64,000 bases of DNA from Desulfatitalea sp. BRH_c12 (GTDB taxonomy: Bacteria; Desulfobacterota; Desulfobacteria; Desulfobacterales; Desulfosarcinaceae), in the NCBI GenBank assembly GCA_000961655.1, contig LADR01000020.1, positions 1 through 64,000 on the forward strand. The letters are read 5' to 3'. Numbering within the stretch: position 1 is the first letter of the stretch; each line of letters begins with the position of its first letter. Below the pieces are notes generated by a model that was not told the origin of the DNA, did no database searches, and saw only the letters and a program-made list of their open reading frames with translations. Below, in pieces: positions 11,701 through 18,513 of this stretch. The position numbers and the translations under genes are program-made.

Positions 11701-12830
11701 GCCTGGATGCGCTGCGCGTTTTTTGTGGGATGATCCACTTCCGTCCGAGAAAGGGGGGCAACACATAGCGTGGTGTCCTCCTCCGTGGCGTCGCCCTCGT
11801 CGAAGAACCGGGCGATTTTCTCTGGCGTGCCGTACCGGAAAAAAAACGCGGCATCGAGTTCACGGCCCAATCGATTGCCAAGCAGCGCTCGCAAAGCCAT
11901 CAGCTTGAGTGAATCGAGCCCCATTTCCATCAGCGGACGCGCTGGTGAAAAAGACCAGGGGGTGACCTCTCCCATGACCCGGCGCACACACTCTTCGACC
12001 AGGGGAAGCGCCGGCCCCGTCCAGCATTCATTCGCGTGCGTCACCGCTGCGGGTACCGGTGTGCGACCGTTGCCGGGCCGCCGATTCACGATGTCGTATT
12101 CAACGAGGACACCGGTGCACCGGTTGTCCTGATCCTGGGGCCGGTATCCCGGACAAAGCCCGGAGATGCGGCCGCCGTGGCTCTCATGAAAACGGAGAAT
12201 CGGGTCTTTCAAATATCCGAATTCGTCGCGCGCGCGGATATAGCTCTCCATGGTGAGCGACGGGTACCTATGGTATTCCTTGCACAGGCTGACGGCCACA
12301 ATGCGCGCGACACCCTTGCGGGCCGAACAGTAGTGAAGCATGAATTCAAGCAATTGGTCGCCCAGCCCGAGATTCTGCGTCTCGGGCAATACGGTGACCG
12401 CGAGCAGTTGCACGTATGGCCCGTCGGCCTGATGCAAAGCGGCCACGTTTGTACACGTGGTGGTCTTCAGCGATTCGATGGCGGCGATCCGTTGCGAATA
12501 GATCGCCCCCACCAGGCGGCCATCCATCTCCATCACGCAGTGGCCGGAAGGAAAGCGTTCGATACGCGCGCGTAACTCGTCCGCCGGAGCCCGCAGCGGC
12601 CCGGGCCAGCAGGCCGTCTCGAGTTCACACAATTCGCCAAGATCCGCAGGCACGGGATGCCGGACCTGGTAGGCCCGTTTTTCGAAACCGTTGCGCAGAA
12701 CCGCAGCAAAGGATAGTTCCTCGAAATCCCGCAAGGAAAAGAAGGCCTTGGGGAACATGCCCGCCGTTGCGCAGGCAATGAGCGCGTCGCTGATTCCGGG
12801 GCCATGGGTTGCACTGTTTGAAGTCATCAT
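5718..12830 (-). CDS. Polyketide synthase with GNAT-ACP loading unit and KS-AT-MT-KR-ACP module
   Basis: First PKS of the line, about 2370 residues. Order: GNAT-like loading domain (about 25-250, with the FHESHGG signature seen in GNAT starter units), ACP (Ser in GLDSLKL, about 305), KS (about 385-810, DTACSSSL/EAHGTGT/GHTEAAAG intact), AT (about 915-1210, GHSVGEYAAA, HAFHSPLM typical of malonyl selectivity), C-methyltransferase (EIGAGTGG, about 1513), a repetitive Gly/Ser/Asp linker (about 1705-1737), KR (GGLGGTG, about 1972) and ACP (Ser in GMDSL, about 2273). GNAT starter domains of the CurA type decarboxylate malonyl and load acetyl, so the predicted first product is an alpha-methylated, ketoreduced diketide. 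The start is uncertain: ATG 12830 or 12827 is chosen; a TTG at 12890 would add 20 residues; none has a strong ribosome site. Confidence 0.95.
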   Translation of the reverse strand: MMTSNSATHGPGISDALIACATAGMFPKAFFSLRDFEELSFAAVLRNGFEKRAYQVRHPVPADLGELCELETACWPGPLRAPADELRARIERFPSGHCVMEMDGRLVGAIYSQRIAAIESLKTTTCTNVAALHQADGPYVQLLAVTVLPETQNLGLGDQLLEFMLHYCSARKGVARIVAVSLCKEYHRYPSLTMESYIRARDEFGYLKDPILRFHESHGGRISGLCPGYRPQDQDNRCTGVLVEYDIVNRRPGNGRTPVPAAVTHANECWTGPALPLVEECVRRVMGEVTPWSFSPARPLMEMGLDSLKLMALRALLGNRLGRELDAAFFFRYGTPEKIARFFDEGDATEEDTTLCVAPLSRTEVDHPTKNAQRIQAVCCAPDLSDKTVAIVGMACRFPGGGDTMEDFWTLLANGTDAVTEIPVDRWDVAQYYDPDPRHSGGIISRHGGFLRDVDRFDAHFFNISPREAAAMDPQQRLLLSLSWEALEHAGINPATLAGTRTGVFVGLFSHDYETLQVKGSTAAAAPVFDDTYFATGNSAAVAAGRLAYYFGFEGPALAIDTACSSSLVAVHQACRSLRSGETDIALAAGVNLILSPELSMAFSRAGMLSPSGRCNTFDAAADGYVRGEGCAVVVLKRLSRALADGDRVLAVVKGSAINQDGASNGLTAPNGLAQEAVIRDALTDAGIAAHEVSYIEAHGTGTALGDPVEVSALANVYGQGRSADNPLLIGSVKANIGHTEAAAGIAGLIKVVLAMQHHHIPMQPHFRQLNPLIALATIPAAIPVAGTDWQAGTPGHRLLAGVSSFGFSGTNAHVVLQEAPEALRACTNAPERPLHMLTLSAKNDDGLDRLIDKYTSFLDSPAAHDRLADICYTANAGRAHFSSRIGIVAQSVANLRDKLRTREGAGVSRGNAVSPPRIAFLFTGQGAQFAGMGKDLYATQPTFRKALDRCAALLQEQLERPLLEVIYPGKNDHGLVDQTAYTQPALFAIEYALCCLWKSWGVAPDAVIGHSVGEYAAACAAGVFTLEDGLTLIAARGRLMQALPRDGAMAAVFAEEKVVAAAIAPFRAGISLAALNGPRLNVISGLATLLAKVTEALAAQGVKVAMLNVSHAFHSPLMDPVLEPFGTLAREIRYTPPRIDLISNLTGEAIGEAIASPAYWVTHIREAVRFAAGIQALYRKGYRVFVEIGPHPVLTGMAKMCLSDSPEDTPCVWLPSLMRGKPDWAQMLTSLGALYTQGAQIDWQGFDAAYTRSKLALPTYPFEGRRHWIPTAQAGNKKLPAAHIASQSPTCSSEESLNDLLYRIAWVPQKIAPQKGSNALPSPITVKEAVTAFAAGQVSAYPDLLTAMEALSVAYVHDTLARMGWTYPIGSRFTTDDAAGALRVAEAYRPLLGRLLGILAEEGILYRDAQGWTVAQSLRAQSAGEQWRQLVATHPEAEAELALLGRCGAGLIGVLQGACDPIGLVFPEADLTMAVQLYEDSLTFGAMNRVVAHTLSVVLADHAGGRKLRILEIGAGTGGTTAAILPLLKGEQVDYVFTDVSAHFLSQAKERFANYPFVRYQLLDIEKDPVSQGYRPHTVDVIIAANVIHATADIRHTLQRAGQLLAPGGMLMLLEGIARRRWMDMIFGLLDGWWKFTDHDLRPAHPLMDVATWESVMHSSGFAETAAITPGQGGMLFEQAVILGRTLPEAKQTPAASQRHWLILSDGLSCADGSDGLSCTDGSDGLSCMDGSDGLSYACGADSASDAEGSYGGPEADGVGARLSGLLGARGDHVTMVFPGERFSRTSDGAYTVNPAERDDFQRLLRAVASEGKSALHGILHLWSLDAPQPSESDVATESVRLCTGMLHLVQALIRMDAEPPPGLWQVTRHAVGADGTERLLSGLVQAPLWGMAQVIAVEHPELTCVRVDIDRGADCVASLLEEILQGQPADRIALRGKARYAARLVPFQSDAGPDRDTAVIRSDGTYLISGGLGGTGLEIAAHLVAHGAGQLVLVSRSGQPAEGSPPAAAIRQMQQAGARIVVAQADVSRKSDVHAVLKAIAASDMPLKGVVHAAGVFEDRLLADHAGEFFKKVFAAKVAGAWNLHAATREIPLDVFMLFSSATSFVCSSGLGNYVAANAFLDALAHYRRLIGLPGLSISWGPWAGTGMAAAVGKRRETQWAAQGFGLLAPATALSVFHRLLGTTDPQVTAMAMDWPCFFGQQTDTLPDFLDHIPQHPADRPASCESIYDTLQAAPREHHQDLLRAYIASMVASVLSLPTAAINLRQGFFQMGMDSLTSMELRNRLQKVFACTLPATLIFKYPTVVSLVDHLIETVVHPAPATACAPAATTATVVVEEGQAKEDRVAIDDLTDNEAEALLLARLENLRY
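7619..7714. repeat. 27-bp tandem repeat inside the PKS gene
   Basis: Four consecutive units with period 27 start at 7619, 7646, 7673 and 7700 (the last is partial). They are nearly identical, differing mainly in the two or three bases at the end of the unit. In the PKS frame they encode a nine-residue unit of the form DGSDGLSCx. The array lies in the linker between methyltransferase and ketoreductase, so copy changes stay in frame and only change linker length. Confidence 0.9.
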
Positions 12831-12936
12831 TATACGAATAATTTCGGTGAGTTGTTCCTGGGAGACCAACGAGAGGCAGCATACCCGCAATGCTGCACAA
12901 AAGTGCAGAAATACTGTCCGGGGCTTTGATCATCGC

Positions 12937-12977
12937 AGCAATGGCGGTTCAGTCCTCAGAACAGAACCGCCATTGCT
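12937..12977 (-). other. Perfect 14-bp hairpin between DUF697 gene and PKS start
   Basis: Arms at 12937-12950 and 12964-12977 are perfectly complementary, with a 13-base loop. On the minus strand the hairpin begins 29 bases after the DUF697 stop codon and ends about 107 bases before the PKS start. No run of T follows on that strand, so it is not a textbook intrinsic terminator. It could be a partial terminator, a processing site or an RNA-stability element at the head of the PKS transcript. Confidence 0.6.
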
Positions 12978-13005
12978 GGTTACTTAATCTCTTCGGATGG
13001 CCTCA

Positions 13006-13554
13006 TCAACTTTTCTGGGTAGCAGTTTTGTCAGCCGTGAACTTCTGTCCCTCTTTGACGATCTTCTGGCCCTCTTTGAATTGATCGGCAAAGTAGTTCT
13101 TGACCTTTTCAGGTGCGAAATCAAGAAAAGTGCCGCCGGATTCGAAGTGCTGCACAAAGACTTTGCCCAGAGCGTAGGTGCAGGCGCCACCCGTGGCAAG
13201 CATTGTCAGGGCCCCTGTGGTCTGTCCAATGATGGGAATAATTTTAATCATGCTGGCCAGCGGGCCGGCTGCCGCAATCGGCACATAACTCCCGATCAGC
13301 GACGCAATCAGGGTTTTGGCCCTCTCTTTTGAAAAGTCCACTCCGTAGAACTTCGATAGCTTGTAGAGAAGTCGTACTTGAATACCGGTCAGCGCAAGAA
13401 AATCGACCACGGGCAGCGGTATGAGCCCAACGCCCATGGAGCCGTATGTGTGGTTTTTGATCAGTCGATCAGTCTCAGCTTTTCGGCCTTCCCAATCCAG
13501 GGTTTCCGATGTCTTCGCTTCCGCTTCCTTCACTTCTGCCGCCTTCGTTTCCAT
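13006..13554 (-). CDS. DUF697-family membrane-associated protein (copy 1)
   Basis: A 182-residue protein of the DUF697 type. It has a charged N-terminal helix rich in Glu/Lys/Ala, then DRLIKNHTYGSMGVGLIPLPVVDFLALTGIQ-like hydrophobic helices and a Gly-rich block (GALTMLATGGACTYALGKVF) ending in HFESGGTFLDF and an amphipathic Lys/Glu tail. The start ATG 13554 has AAGGAG at ideal spacing; an upstream in-frame start at 13650 has none. It sits between the phosphopantetheinyl transferase and the first PKS gene. A clear paralogue lies at 20268-20819, at the other end of the cassette. DUF697 occurs in YcjF-type proteins and beside membrane GTPases; no GTPase is present here, and the role in this locus is unknown. 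Confidence 0.85.
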   Translation of the reverse strand: METKAAEVKEAEAKTSETLDWEGRKAETDRLIKNHTYGSMGVGLIPLPVVDFLALTGIQVRLLYKLSKFYGVDFSKERAKTLIASLIGSYVPIAAAGPLASMIKIIPIIGQTTGALTMLATGGACTYALGKVFVQHFESGGTFLDFAPEKVKNYFADQFKEGQKIVKEGQKFTADKTATQKS

Positions 13555-13627
13555 TTGAACTCCTTTTCTGATGTGATGCTGATTACGGCCGAGAACAGGA
13601 TCTGCATAAAGCCATTTGAGTATCTCT

Positions 13628-14266
13628 TTAACACAAAACAATTTTTTCAATGCGTATTGCTGGTTTTATTTCACGCGTCGCCAGATGACAGCAATACCCG
13701 TCAGCGATGCCCACTTCCGTCATCCCCCAGATGTCGTCGGCGATAAATGCTTTTTCCCCCGCGATGGTAATATCGTCCATGGGCGCTGCAATTCCCCTGC
13801 CATCCGCCTTGACTACGGATTCTTTCTGGGTCCACAGGCGGAAAAAGGTTGCCAGGCGATGGTCGGACGCCATGATCTCCGCCCACTGCTCGCACGTCAT
13901 CTGCGCTTTGAAATCGGAGATATCGATGGCCCGTATTTGCTCGATATCGATACCTACTCTTCCCCCGGGACACAGCGCGCACACCACGTAACCACCCGAA
14001 TGAGAAATATTGAAATCCATCCGGCAGCCCAGAAAAGGCCTGCCCGCACAGTCCCAGACCAGATTGCGCAGATGCTCCCGAGGATATCCGCAGCGCGCCA
14101 GGCCCTCGGCCAGCAAAAGTTTCCCAAACAAGCCCGCCTGCCGGTCTTGCCAGCGCAGGTATCGGCTGATGGCCGACTGCACGGACCGGGGCATCTCCAC
14201 AAAGTAGCGCTGCCATGCCTGGGGCGGCAGCATCTCCCCGAGTTGCGCATAGAGGACCCATATCAT
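13628..14266 (-). CDS. 4'-phosphopantetheinyl transferase, Sfp type
   Basis: A 212-residue Sfp/AcpT-superfamily enzyme that would attach phosphopantetheine to the PKS carrier proteins. Visible signatures are the Mg/CoA-binding GIDIEQIR block, the upstream DFNISHSGG segment, and FFRLWTQKESVVKADGRG, the WxxKEA-like motif, with Trp-Thr-Gln-Lys-Glu in place. Length fits the Sfp subfamily rather than the 120-residue AcpS type. The start ATG 14266 overlaps the TGA of the thioesterase gene in an ATGA arrangement, so the two are translationally coupled. Position directly before the PKS genes makes it the dedicated activating enzyme of this pathway. Confidence 0.93.
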   Translation of the reverse strand: MIWVLYAQLGEMLPPQAWQRYFVEMPRSVQSAISRYLRWQDRQAGLFGKLLLAEGLARCGYPREHLRNLVWDCAGRPFLGCRMDFNISHSGGYVVCALCPGGRVGIDIEQIRAIDISDFKAQMTCEQWAEIMASDHRLATFFRLWTQKESVVKADGRGIAAPMDDITIAGEKAFIADDIWGMTEVGIADGYCCHLATREIKPAIRIEKIVLC

Positions 14267-15000
14267 CGACCGGTCGCATAGGCGGGGGTATCGCTGGGCA
14301 TCAGAACCCCCCGGGAAAAGATCTCGATGATGTGAGCGGCATGCCGGAATATGAAGAAATGGCCCCCCTTGAATTCCAGAAACGAAATCGTTTGGGTGGT
14401 TTCTTCCTGCCATCGAAGCGCATCGGCCCGCCCGACATTTTCATCGCTGCCCCGCATAACCGTTATCGGAATATCGAATGGCGCACTCTTCTCGTATCTG
14501 TAGCTGCTAAGCGCCTGAAAATCGGCGCGTAACACCGGTTCGAAAAGTGCCATCAACTCCTGATTCTCGATAACCTCTGTCGAAATTCCTTCAAAGCGCT
14601 TCACGATGTCCAGGAAATCAGCCCGCGGGAGCAGATGCCAGTTCTTTTCCTTGCCTTGCACGGAGGGGGATTGCCTGCTCGACACGAAAAAATGACGCGG
14701 CAGCGGGCAGCGTTCACGGATGATGCGTTTTATCAACAAATACCCGATGCAAGCCCCCATGCTGTGCCCGTAAATGGCATAGGGACTGTGCAAACGGCTC
14801 CGGATCTGCTCGAACACATCATCGGCCATATCATGCAAATTGGTGAGCAGGGGATCGGAAAAACGCCTGCCCCTGCCCGGCAGATCGAGTGCCGCGATCC
14901 GCACGGAATCATTGGCGTGCCGCTGAAAGTCCCGGTATGAATAAGAACTGCCACCTGCAAAAGGGAGGCAAAACAGGAGGGTCTCGTTAGAATCGGCCAT
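14263..15000 (-). CDS. Type II thioesterase (GrsT/RifR-like)
   Basis: About 245 residues with the alpha/beta-hydrolase fold of discrete PKS/NRPS thioesterases. FCLPFAGGSS at the N-terminus is the usual oxyanion segment, the nucleophile elbow is GHSMGA, the acid lies in MRGSDENVG and the catalytic histidine in FKGGHFFIF. Such enzymes remove stalled or wrong acyl groups from carrier proteins. ATG 15000 is preferred because AAGGGG lies just upstream; ATG 15012 in the same frame has no visible ribosome site. The C-terminus overlaps the phosphopantetheinyl transferase start. Confidence 0.92.
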   Translation of the reverse strand: MADSNETLLFCLPFAGGSSYSYRDFQRHANDSVRIAALDLPGRGRRFSDPLLTNLHDMADDVFEQIRSRLHSPYAIYGHSMGACIGYLLIKRIIRERCPLPRHFFVSSRQSPSVQGKEKNWHLLPRADFLDIVKRFEGISTEVIENQELMALFEPVLRADFQALSSYRYEKSAPFDIPITVMRGSDENVGRADALRWQEETTQTISFLEFKGGHFFIFRHAAHIIEIFSRGVLMPSDTPAYATGR

Positions 15001-15030
15001 TTTCCCCTTCATCGTTCTGTGTTCGCTTCT

Positions 15031-16191
15031 TCATTCACTTATCTGGGCGTTGACGGGTCTGAAATAGGCGAACTCACCGTTACGCACCACTTTGAAAAAA
15101 AATTGCTTACCGACAATATCGCCTTTTTTCGAAAAAGAATAAGTCCCCATGACACTGCGCCGGTCTTCGATGAAACGCAGGAAAGAAGCCACCACAACCG
15201 GGACTGTGGAGTTTGCCCGCAGGAACGCATCCTCAAGCAAGCAGATGGCATCATATCCGAGCGCCGCCCACACTTCCGGAACGATACCGTATCTGTCCTG
15301 AAAATGGGTGACAAATGTTCGCGTAACCGGATCGGCGTCATCGGGATCGAAGATCGTCGCGACGATAGTACCTTCCGCGGCGCTTCCGGCAATCTCCCAC
15401 AGGGCGTGTTCATCGAGGCCGTCGCCTCCTATAAAGGGAATCGTAACGCCCATTTGCCGGGCTTGCTTGAGCACTTCGGCCGCCTGCGGGACCGACCCGC
15501 CCAAGAACACCGCATCGCCTCCGTGCTGTTTGATATCATGAAGCATGAAACTAAAGTCGGTCTGCCAGGGGAAGTAGGACTTGCGCAGCACGATATCGAT
15601 CCCCCCCTCAGCGGCATTTTCAACGAAGATACGGGCCAACGTCACGCCATATTCACTTTCATCGTCGATCACCACCATTTTCTTGAACCCCTGCGCCACA
15701 CTGAACTCGGCCAACACCTTGCCGGTCAGTCTGTCCGAGGGAATATTCCTGAAAACGTATGAAAAATCATGATTTGTCAGGTTCGGGCTCGTGGCCCCTG
15801 TGGCGATGAAAAGGAGCCCCGCTTTCTGGTAGGTCAGCGATATGGGAATGGCGGTTCCGGATGCCGGATGACCGATGACCGCAACCACATTGGGGTCCGC
15901 CGCAATCGCTCTGGCCACGGCATGTTCTTTTGCGGGCGGAACATTGGAATGGATTGTCATTCGCAGTTTTCTTCCCCAGATACCGCCACGCGCATTGATC
16001 TCCGCGACAGCCATGGCGGCCCCTTCGTCGTAAAGAGTTGTTCCGGGCGCCTGATTCCAAACCATGGCGATCACGATATCGCCGGTTGCCTTTTCCGCCC
16101 TGTCCGCCCGCGCTTGTTCAAGGCTGTGATTGGCGCTGCAAGCCATAGACGACAAAACCGCCAGTGCGCCCATAAGCCATCTCACTGTCAC
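15031..16191 (-). CDS. LivK-like periplasmic ligand-binding lipoprotein (copy 1)
   Basis: Type I periplasmic-binding fold of the leucine/isoleucine/valine family, about 386 residues. The N-terminus reads as a lipoprotein signal (hydrophobic LMGALAVLSSMAC, Cys as the probable lipidation site; SMAC is a loose lipobox), then GDIVIAMVWNQ, EGAAMAVAEINARGG, a GHPASG pocket segment and LGYDAICLLEDAF. GTG 16191 is chosen over a GTG at 16185 and ATG 16173; the longer frame to 16284 would overlap the preceding small gene. It is a paralogue of the protein at 16414-17592. No ABC permease or ATPase of the Liv family is nearby, so it may act as a sensor or as a partner of the exporter rather than as an importer component. 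Confidence 0.85.
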   Translation of the reverse strand: MTVRWLMGALAVLSSMACSANHSLEQARADRAEKATGDIVIAMVWNQAPGTTLYDEGAAMAVAEINARGGIWGRKLRMTIHSNVPPAKEHAVARAIAADPNVVAVIGHPASGTAIPISLTYQKAGLLFIATGATSPNLTNHDFSYVFRNIPSDRLTGKVLAEFSVAQGFKKMVVIDDESEYGVTLARIFVENAAEGGIDIVLRKSYFPWQTDFSFMLHDIKQHGGDAVFLGGSVPQAAEVLKQARQMGVTIPFIGGDGLDEHALWEIAGSAAEGTIVATIFDPDDADPVTRTFVTHFQDRYGIVPEVWAALGYDAICLLEDAFLRANSTVPVVVASFLRFIEDRRSVMGTYSFSKKGDIVGKQFFFKVVRNGEFAYFRPVNAQISE

Positions 16192-16234
16192 AGTTTTGCG
16201 TATCTCACCTGATATCTTTAGACCGTTCAAGCCG

Positions 16235-16417
16235 TTACCGCCCGTTCCGCTCGTACTTGACCGGAACCTTTTTCGAGGACGCAAATAATAAAATGATGCC
16301 GAGAAAGGGTGTGAACAACAACGAGTAAAAGAAATTTCCCCAGAACCCGAACTTTCTGTTTGTGCCCATCAACCCGACGATAAAACTGATAAATACATAC
16401 AAGACCAAATAGATCAT
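16235..16417 (-). CDS. 60-residue membrane protein
   Basis: Small two-helix membrane protein: a first hydrophobic segment MIYLVLYVFISFIVGLM, a short loop GTNRKFGFWGN, a second segment FFYSLLFTPFLGIILLFAS, and a basic tail. The ATG at 16417 overlaps the TGA of the upstream lipoprotein gene (ATGA), which is good evidence of real, coupled translation. Similar GTNRKFGFWG small proteins occur in other bacteria, but I know of no function. It lies between the two LivK-like lipoproteins and may help anchor or couple them. Confidence 0.75.
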   Translation of the reverse strand: MIYLVLYVFISFIVGLMGTNRKFGFWGNFFYSLLFTPFLGIILLFASSKKVPVKYERNGR

Positions 16418-17592
16418 GGCAGTCCATCCTCTATTAACCCAAACTTTCCGTTATGAAATACCTGAAACATATTTATATCTCCGGAGACATCGCCATTTTT
16501 CGTAAAGGCGTAGGTACCGATAACCCCTTGCCGGTCCTTGAGAAATCTCAGATGCGACGCGATAACGACCGGAACCGTTGTTCCGGTTTTCTGGATAACA
16601 TCGCCCAATACCTGGATGGCATCGTATCCGAGTGCGGCCCATGTGTCGGGATAAACATGGTACCGCTCAAAAAACTTGCGGCTGAAGGCCCGACTGACAT
16701 CGTGCTTTTCCGCATGATGAAAAACGGTCGGCGTTATCGTCCCATCGGCAGCGTTGCCAGCTGTCTTCCACAGCGTCGTGGGCATATCAAGGCCATTGCC
16801 CCCCATGAAAGGCACCTTGATACCCATGATCCGGGCCTGCTTGATCACTTCGCCGGCAATGGGAAGACTGCCCCCTAAAAATATCGCGTCAAACGATAAC
16901 TTCTTGAGCTCGGCAAAGAGCGGTTTAAAATCCTTGCCAGAAACGTCAAAAGATTTTCTGGCGACGACTTCGATGCCGATCTTGGAAGCCCTGGCGTGGA
17001 AAATATCGGCCAGCCCCTTCCCATAAATCCTGCGATCATCGATCACCAAAACCCTATAATACCTCTGTTTTTTCGCAAAATCGGCCAACTGCACGCCGTT
17101 ATCGAAGTCGGAAGGCGTGTTCCGGAAGACGTACTGGAAACCATGCTGCGAAAAGGTAACGGCCGTGGCCGCCGGGGTGATGAAGGGCAGGCCGCCGTAT
17201 TCGTAGGTCACCGATGCCGCTATGGCCCCTTCATCTATGAAGTGACCGACAACCGCTGTAATGCCGCAATCCGCCACAATTTGTTTCGCCAGCGCGCGAT
17301 CCCTTTCCAGGCTGAGGGACTCGTTAAGGTACCTGACCGTTCGGATATTCCTTCCTATAATGCCACCGGCCTTGTTGATCTCATCGGCCGCCAATTCCGC
17401 CCCCTCGAAAAACAGCGTCTGGGTCATTTTTTGCCATACCAGGGCAATGCGGATATCGCCGGTAGCTTCTTTGGCCCGTCGGGCCCGTTCCTTGGCAAGA
17501 TCTTCGTGAGATGAGCAGGCGGTCACAGCCAAAGCCACTACCAGGAAAACCGACCAGCGGTGCCCCCGGATCATTTGCTTCGATTGTCCCAT
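16414..17592 (-). CDS. LivK-like periplasmic ligand-binding lipoprotein (copy 2)
   Basis: 392-residue type I binding protein with a clean lipoprotein signal (WSVFLVVALAVTAC, Cys lipidation). Core motifs: GDIRIALVWQKM, EGAELAADEINKAGG, AVVGHFIDEGAIAAS, RVLVIDDRRIYG, FDAIFLGGSLP and LGYDAIQVLGDVI. Start ATG 17592 has AAGGAG five bases upstream and lies one base after the SPFH stop codon. It resembles copy 1 over its whole length, so the pair arose by duplication. As with copy 1, the permease and ATPase expected for amino-acid uptake are absent. Confidence 0.88.
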   Translation of the reverse strand: MGQSKQMIRGHRWSVFLVVALAVTACSSHEDLAKERARRAKEATGDIRIALVWQKMTQTLFFEGAELAADEINKAGGIIGRNIRTVRYLNESLSLERDRALAKQIVADCGITAVVGHFIDEGAIAASVTYEYGGLPFITPAATAVTFSQHGFQYVFRNTPSDFDNGVQLADFAKKQRYYRVLVIDDRRIYGKGLADIFHARASKIGIEVVARKSFDVSGKDFKPLFAELKKLSFDAIFLGGSLPIAGEVIKQARIMGIKVPFMGGNGLDMPTTLWKTAGNAADGTITPTVFHHAEKHDVSRAFSRKFFERYHVYPDTWAALGYDAIQVLGDVIQKTGTTVPVVIASHLRFLKDRQGVIGTYAFTKNGDVSGDINMFQVFHNGKFGLIEDGLP

Positions 17593-17593
17593 A

Positions 17594-18511
17594 CTACTCC
17601 TTGGTATCCAGAATGACCGGTAAACCATCCTTGCCACCGCCAATGATGACCACTTTCGAATTGGCGGACTTGGAAAGATCCCTGGTTGCCTCGACCCCCT
17701 TCCACTTTAACACCTTCTCCGAAAGAGACGATTCGATCATGAGATTGTAATCCCGGATGCCACCCGCCTCGATCCGTTTTCGCTCGGCCTCTTTTTCTTC
17801 CAGAGCCAGCTTGAACTCGTATGCCTGGGCCATTTGCTGACCTTCAAGCTTGGTCTCGATGGCCTCTTTGATCTTGGGTGGCAGTTCCAACCCCGTGATC
17901 ATCACATTATCGATCTTCACGAAACGCTGCGACACCCGCTCCAGAGATTCGTTGACCACCTGCTGGACGACCCCCTTGCGTGTTGTGTAGATCTCCTCCG
18001 CGTCATGCTGCCCAAGTACGGTTCGCAGGGTCGCTTCGACCTCCGGTATCACGATCTTCTTCAGGTAGTCCGGCCCCACCACCTGATGCAAGACCCCTAA
18101 AACTTCCGTCTCGGGACGATAGCGGATCGATAAGTAAACCTTTATCTTCAACCCCTTACGCGTCAAGACCTCCAAATTGTGCGGGATCGTCTGGTAGCGC
18201 ACGTTGTAAACCGTCATGACATTCCATGGCCAAACAATACGCAGGCCCTCGCCGTACACCTTGTCCACCACCGTGCCCCCGGAAAACCGCCGGTACAGAA
18301 TACCCAACTCGCCGGACTGGATGGTGATGAAAATACTGGACCACAAATATACCAGGGCAAAGAGGAAAAGTAGAAAAGCAACCAAAAACCCTGGAAGATG
18401 CGTTGCGATACGGCCGCGAACCCAGGCGTTCACCGCCTTGATACGACTCGCGAGGCGACGGAACACCCCTTTTTTAATTGTCGCCGATTCTTTTTCTGCC
18501 ATTATGCCCAT
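17594..18511 (-). CDS. SPFH/Band 7 (prohibitin-like) membrane protein
   Basis: 305 residues. A basic cytoplasmic N-terminus is followed by one membrane helix (about 41-60, FLVAFLLFLFALVYLWSSIF) and the Band 7 domain (SGELGILYRRFSGGTVVDKVYGEGL, then IPHNLEVLTRKGLKIKVYLSIRYR), with a Glu/Lys/Arg-rich coiled coil at about 220-265. The pattern fits prohibitin-like stomatins that build membrane-bound rings and organise membrane microdomains or protease complexes. It is 2 bases downstream of the ABC exporter and 1 base upstream of a LivK-like gene, clearly one transcript. Its role in a polyketide cassette is not established; scaffolding the exporter is a plausible inference. Confidence 0.9.
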   Translation of the reverse strand: MGIMAEKESATIKKGVFRRLASRIKAVNAWVRGRIATHLPGFLVAFLLFLFALVYLWSSIFITIQSGELGILYRRFSGGTVVDKVYGEGLRIVWPWNVMTVYNVRYQTIPHNLEVLTRKGLKIKVYLSIRYRPETEVLGVLHQVVGPDYLKKIVIPEVEATLRTVLGQHDAEEIYTTRKGVVQQVVNESLERVSQRFVKIDNVMITGLELPPKIKEAIETKLEGQQMAQAYEFKLALEEKEAERKRIEAGGIRDYNLMIESSLSEKVLKWKGVEATRDLSKSANSKVVIIGGGKDGLPVILDTKE

Positions 18512-18513
18512 AA

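Noticed and set aside
15019-15762. 247-codon plus-strand frame
   Set aside because: Shadow of the LivK-like lipoprotein gene; no ribosome site and no domain.
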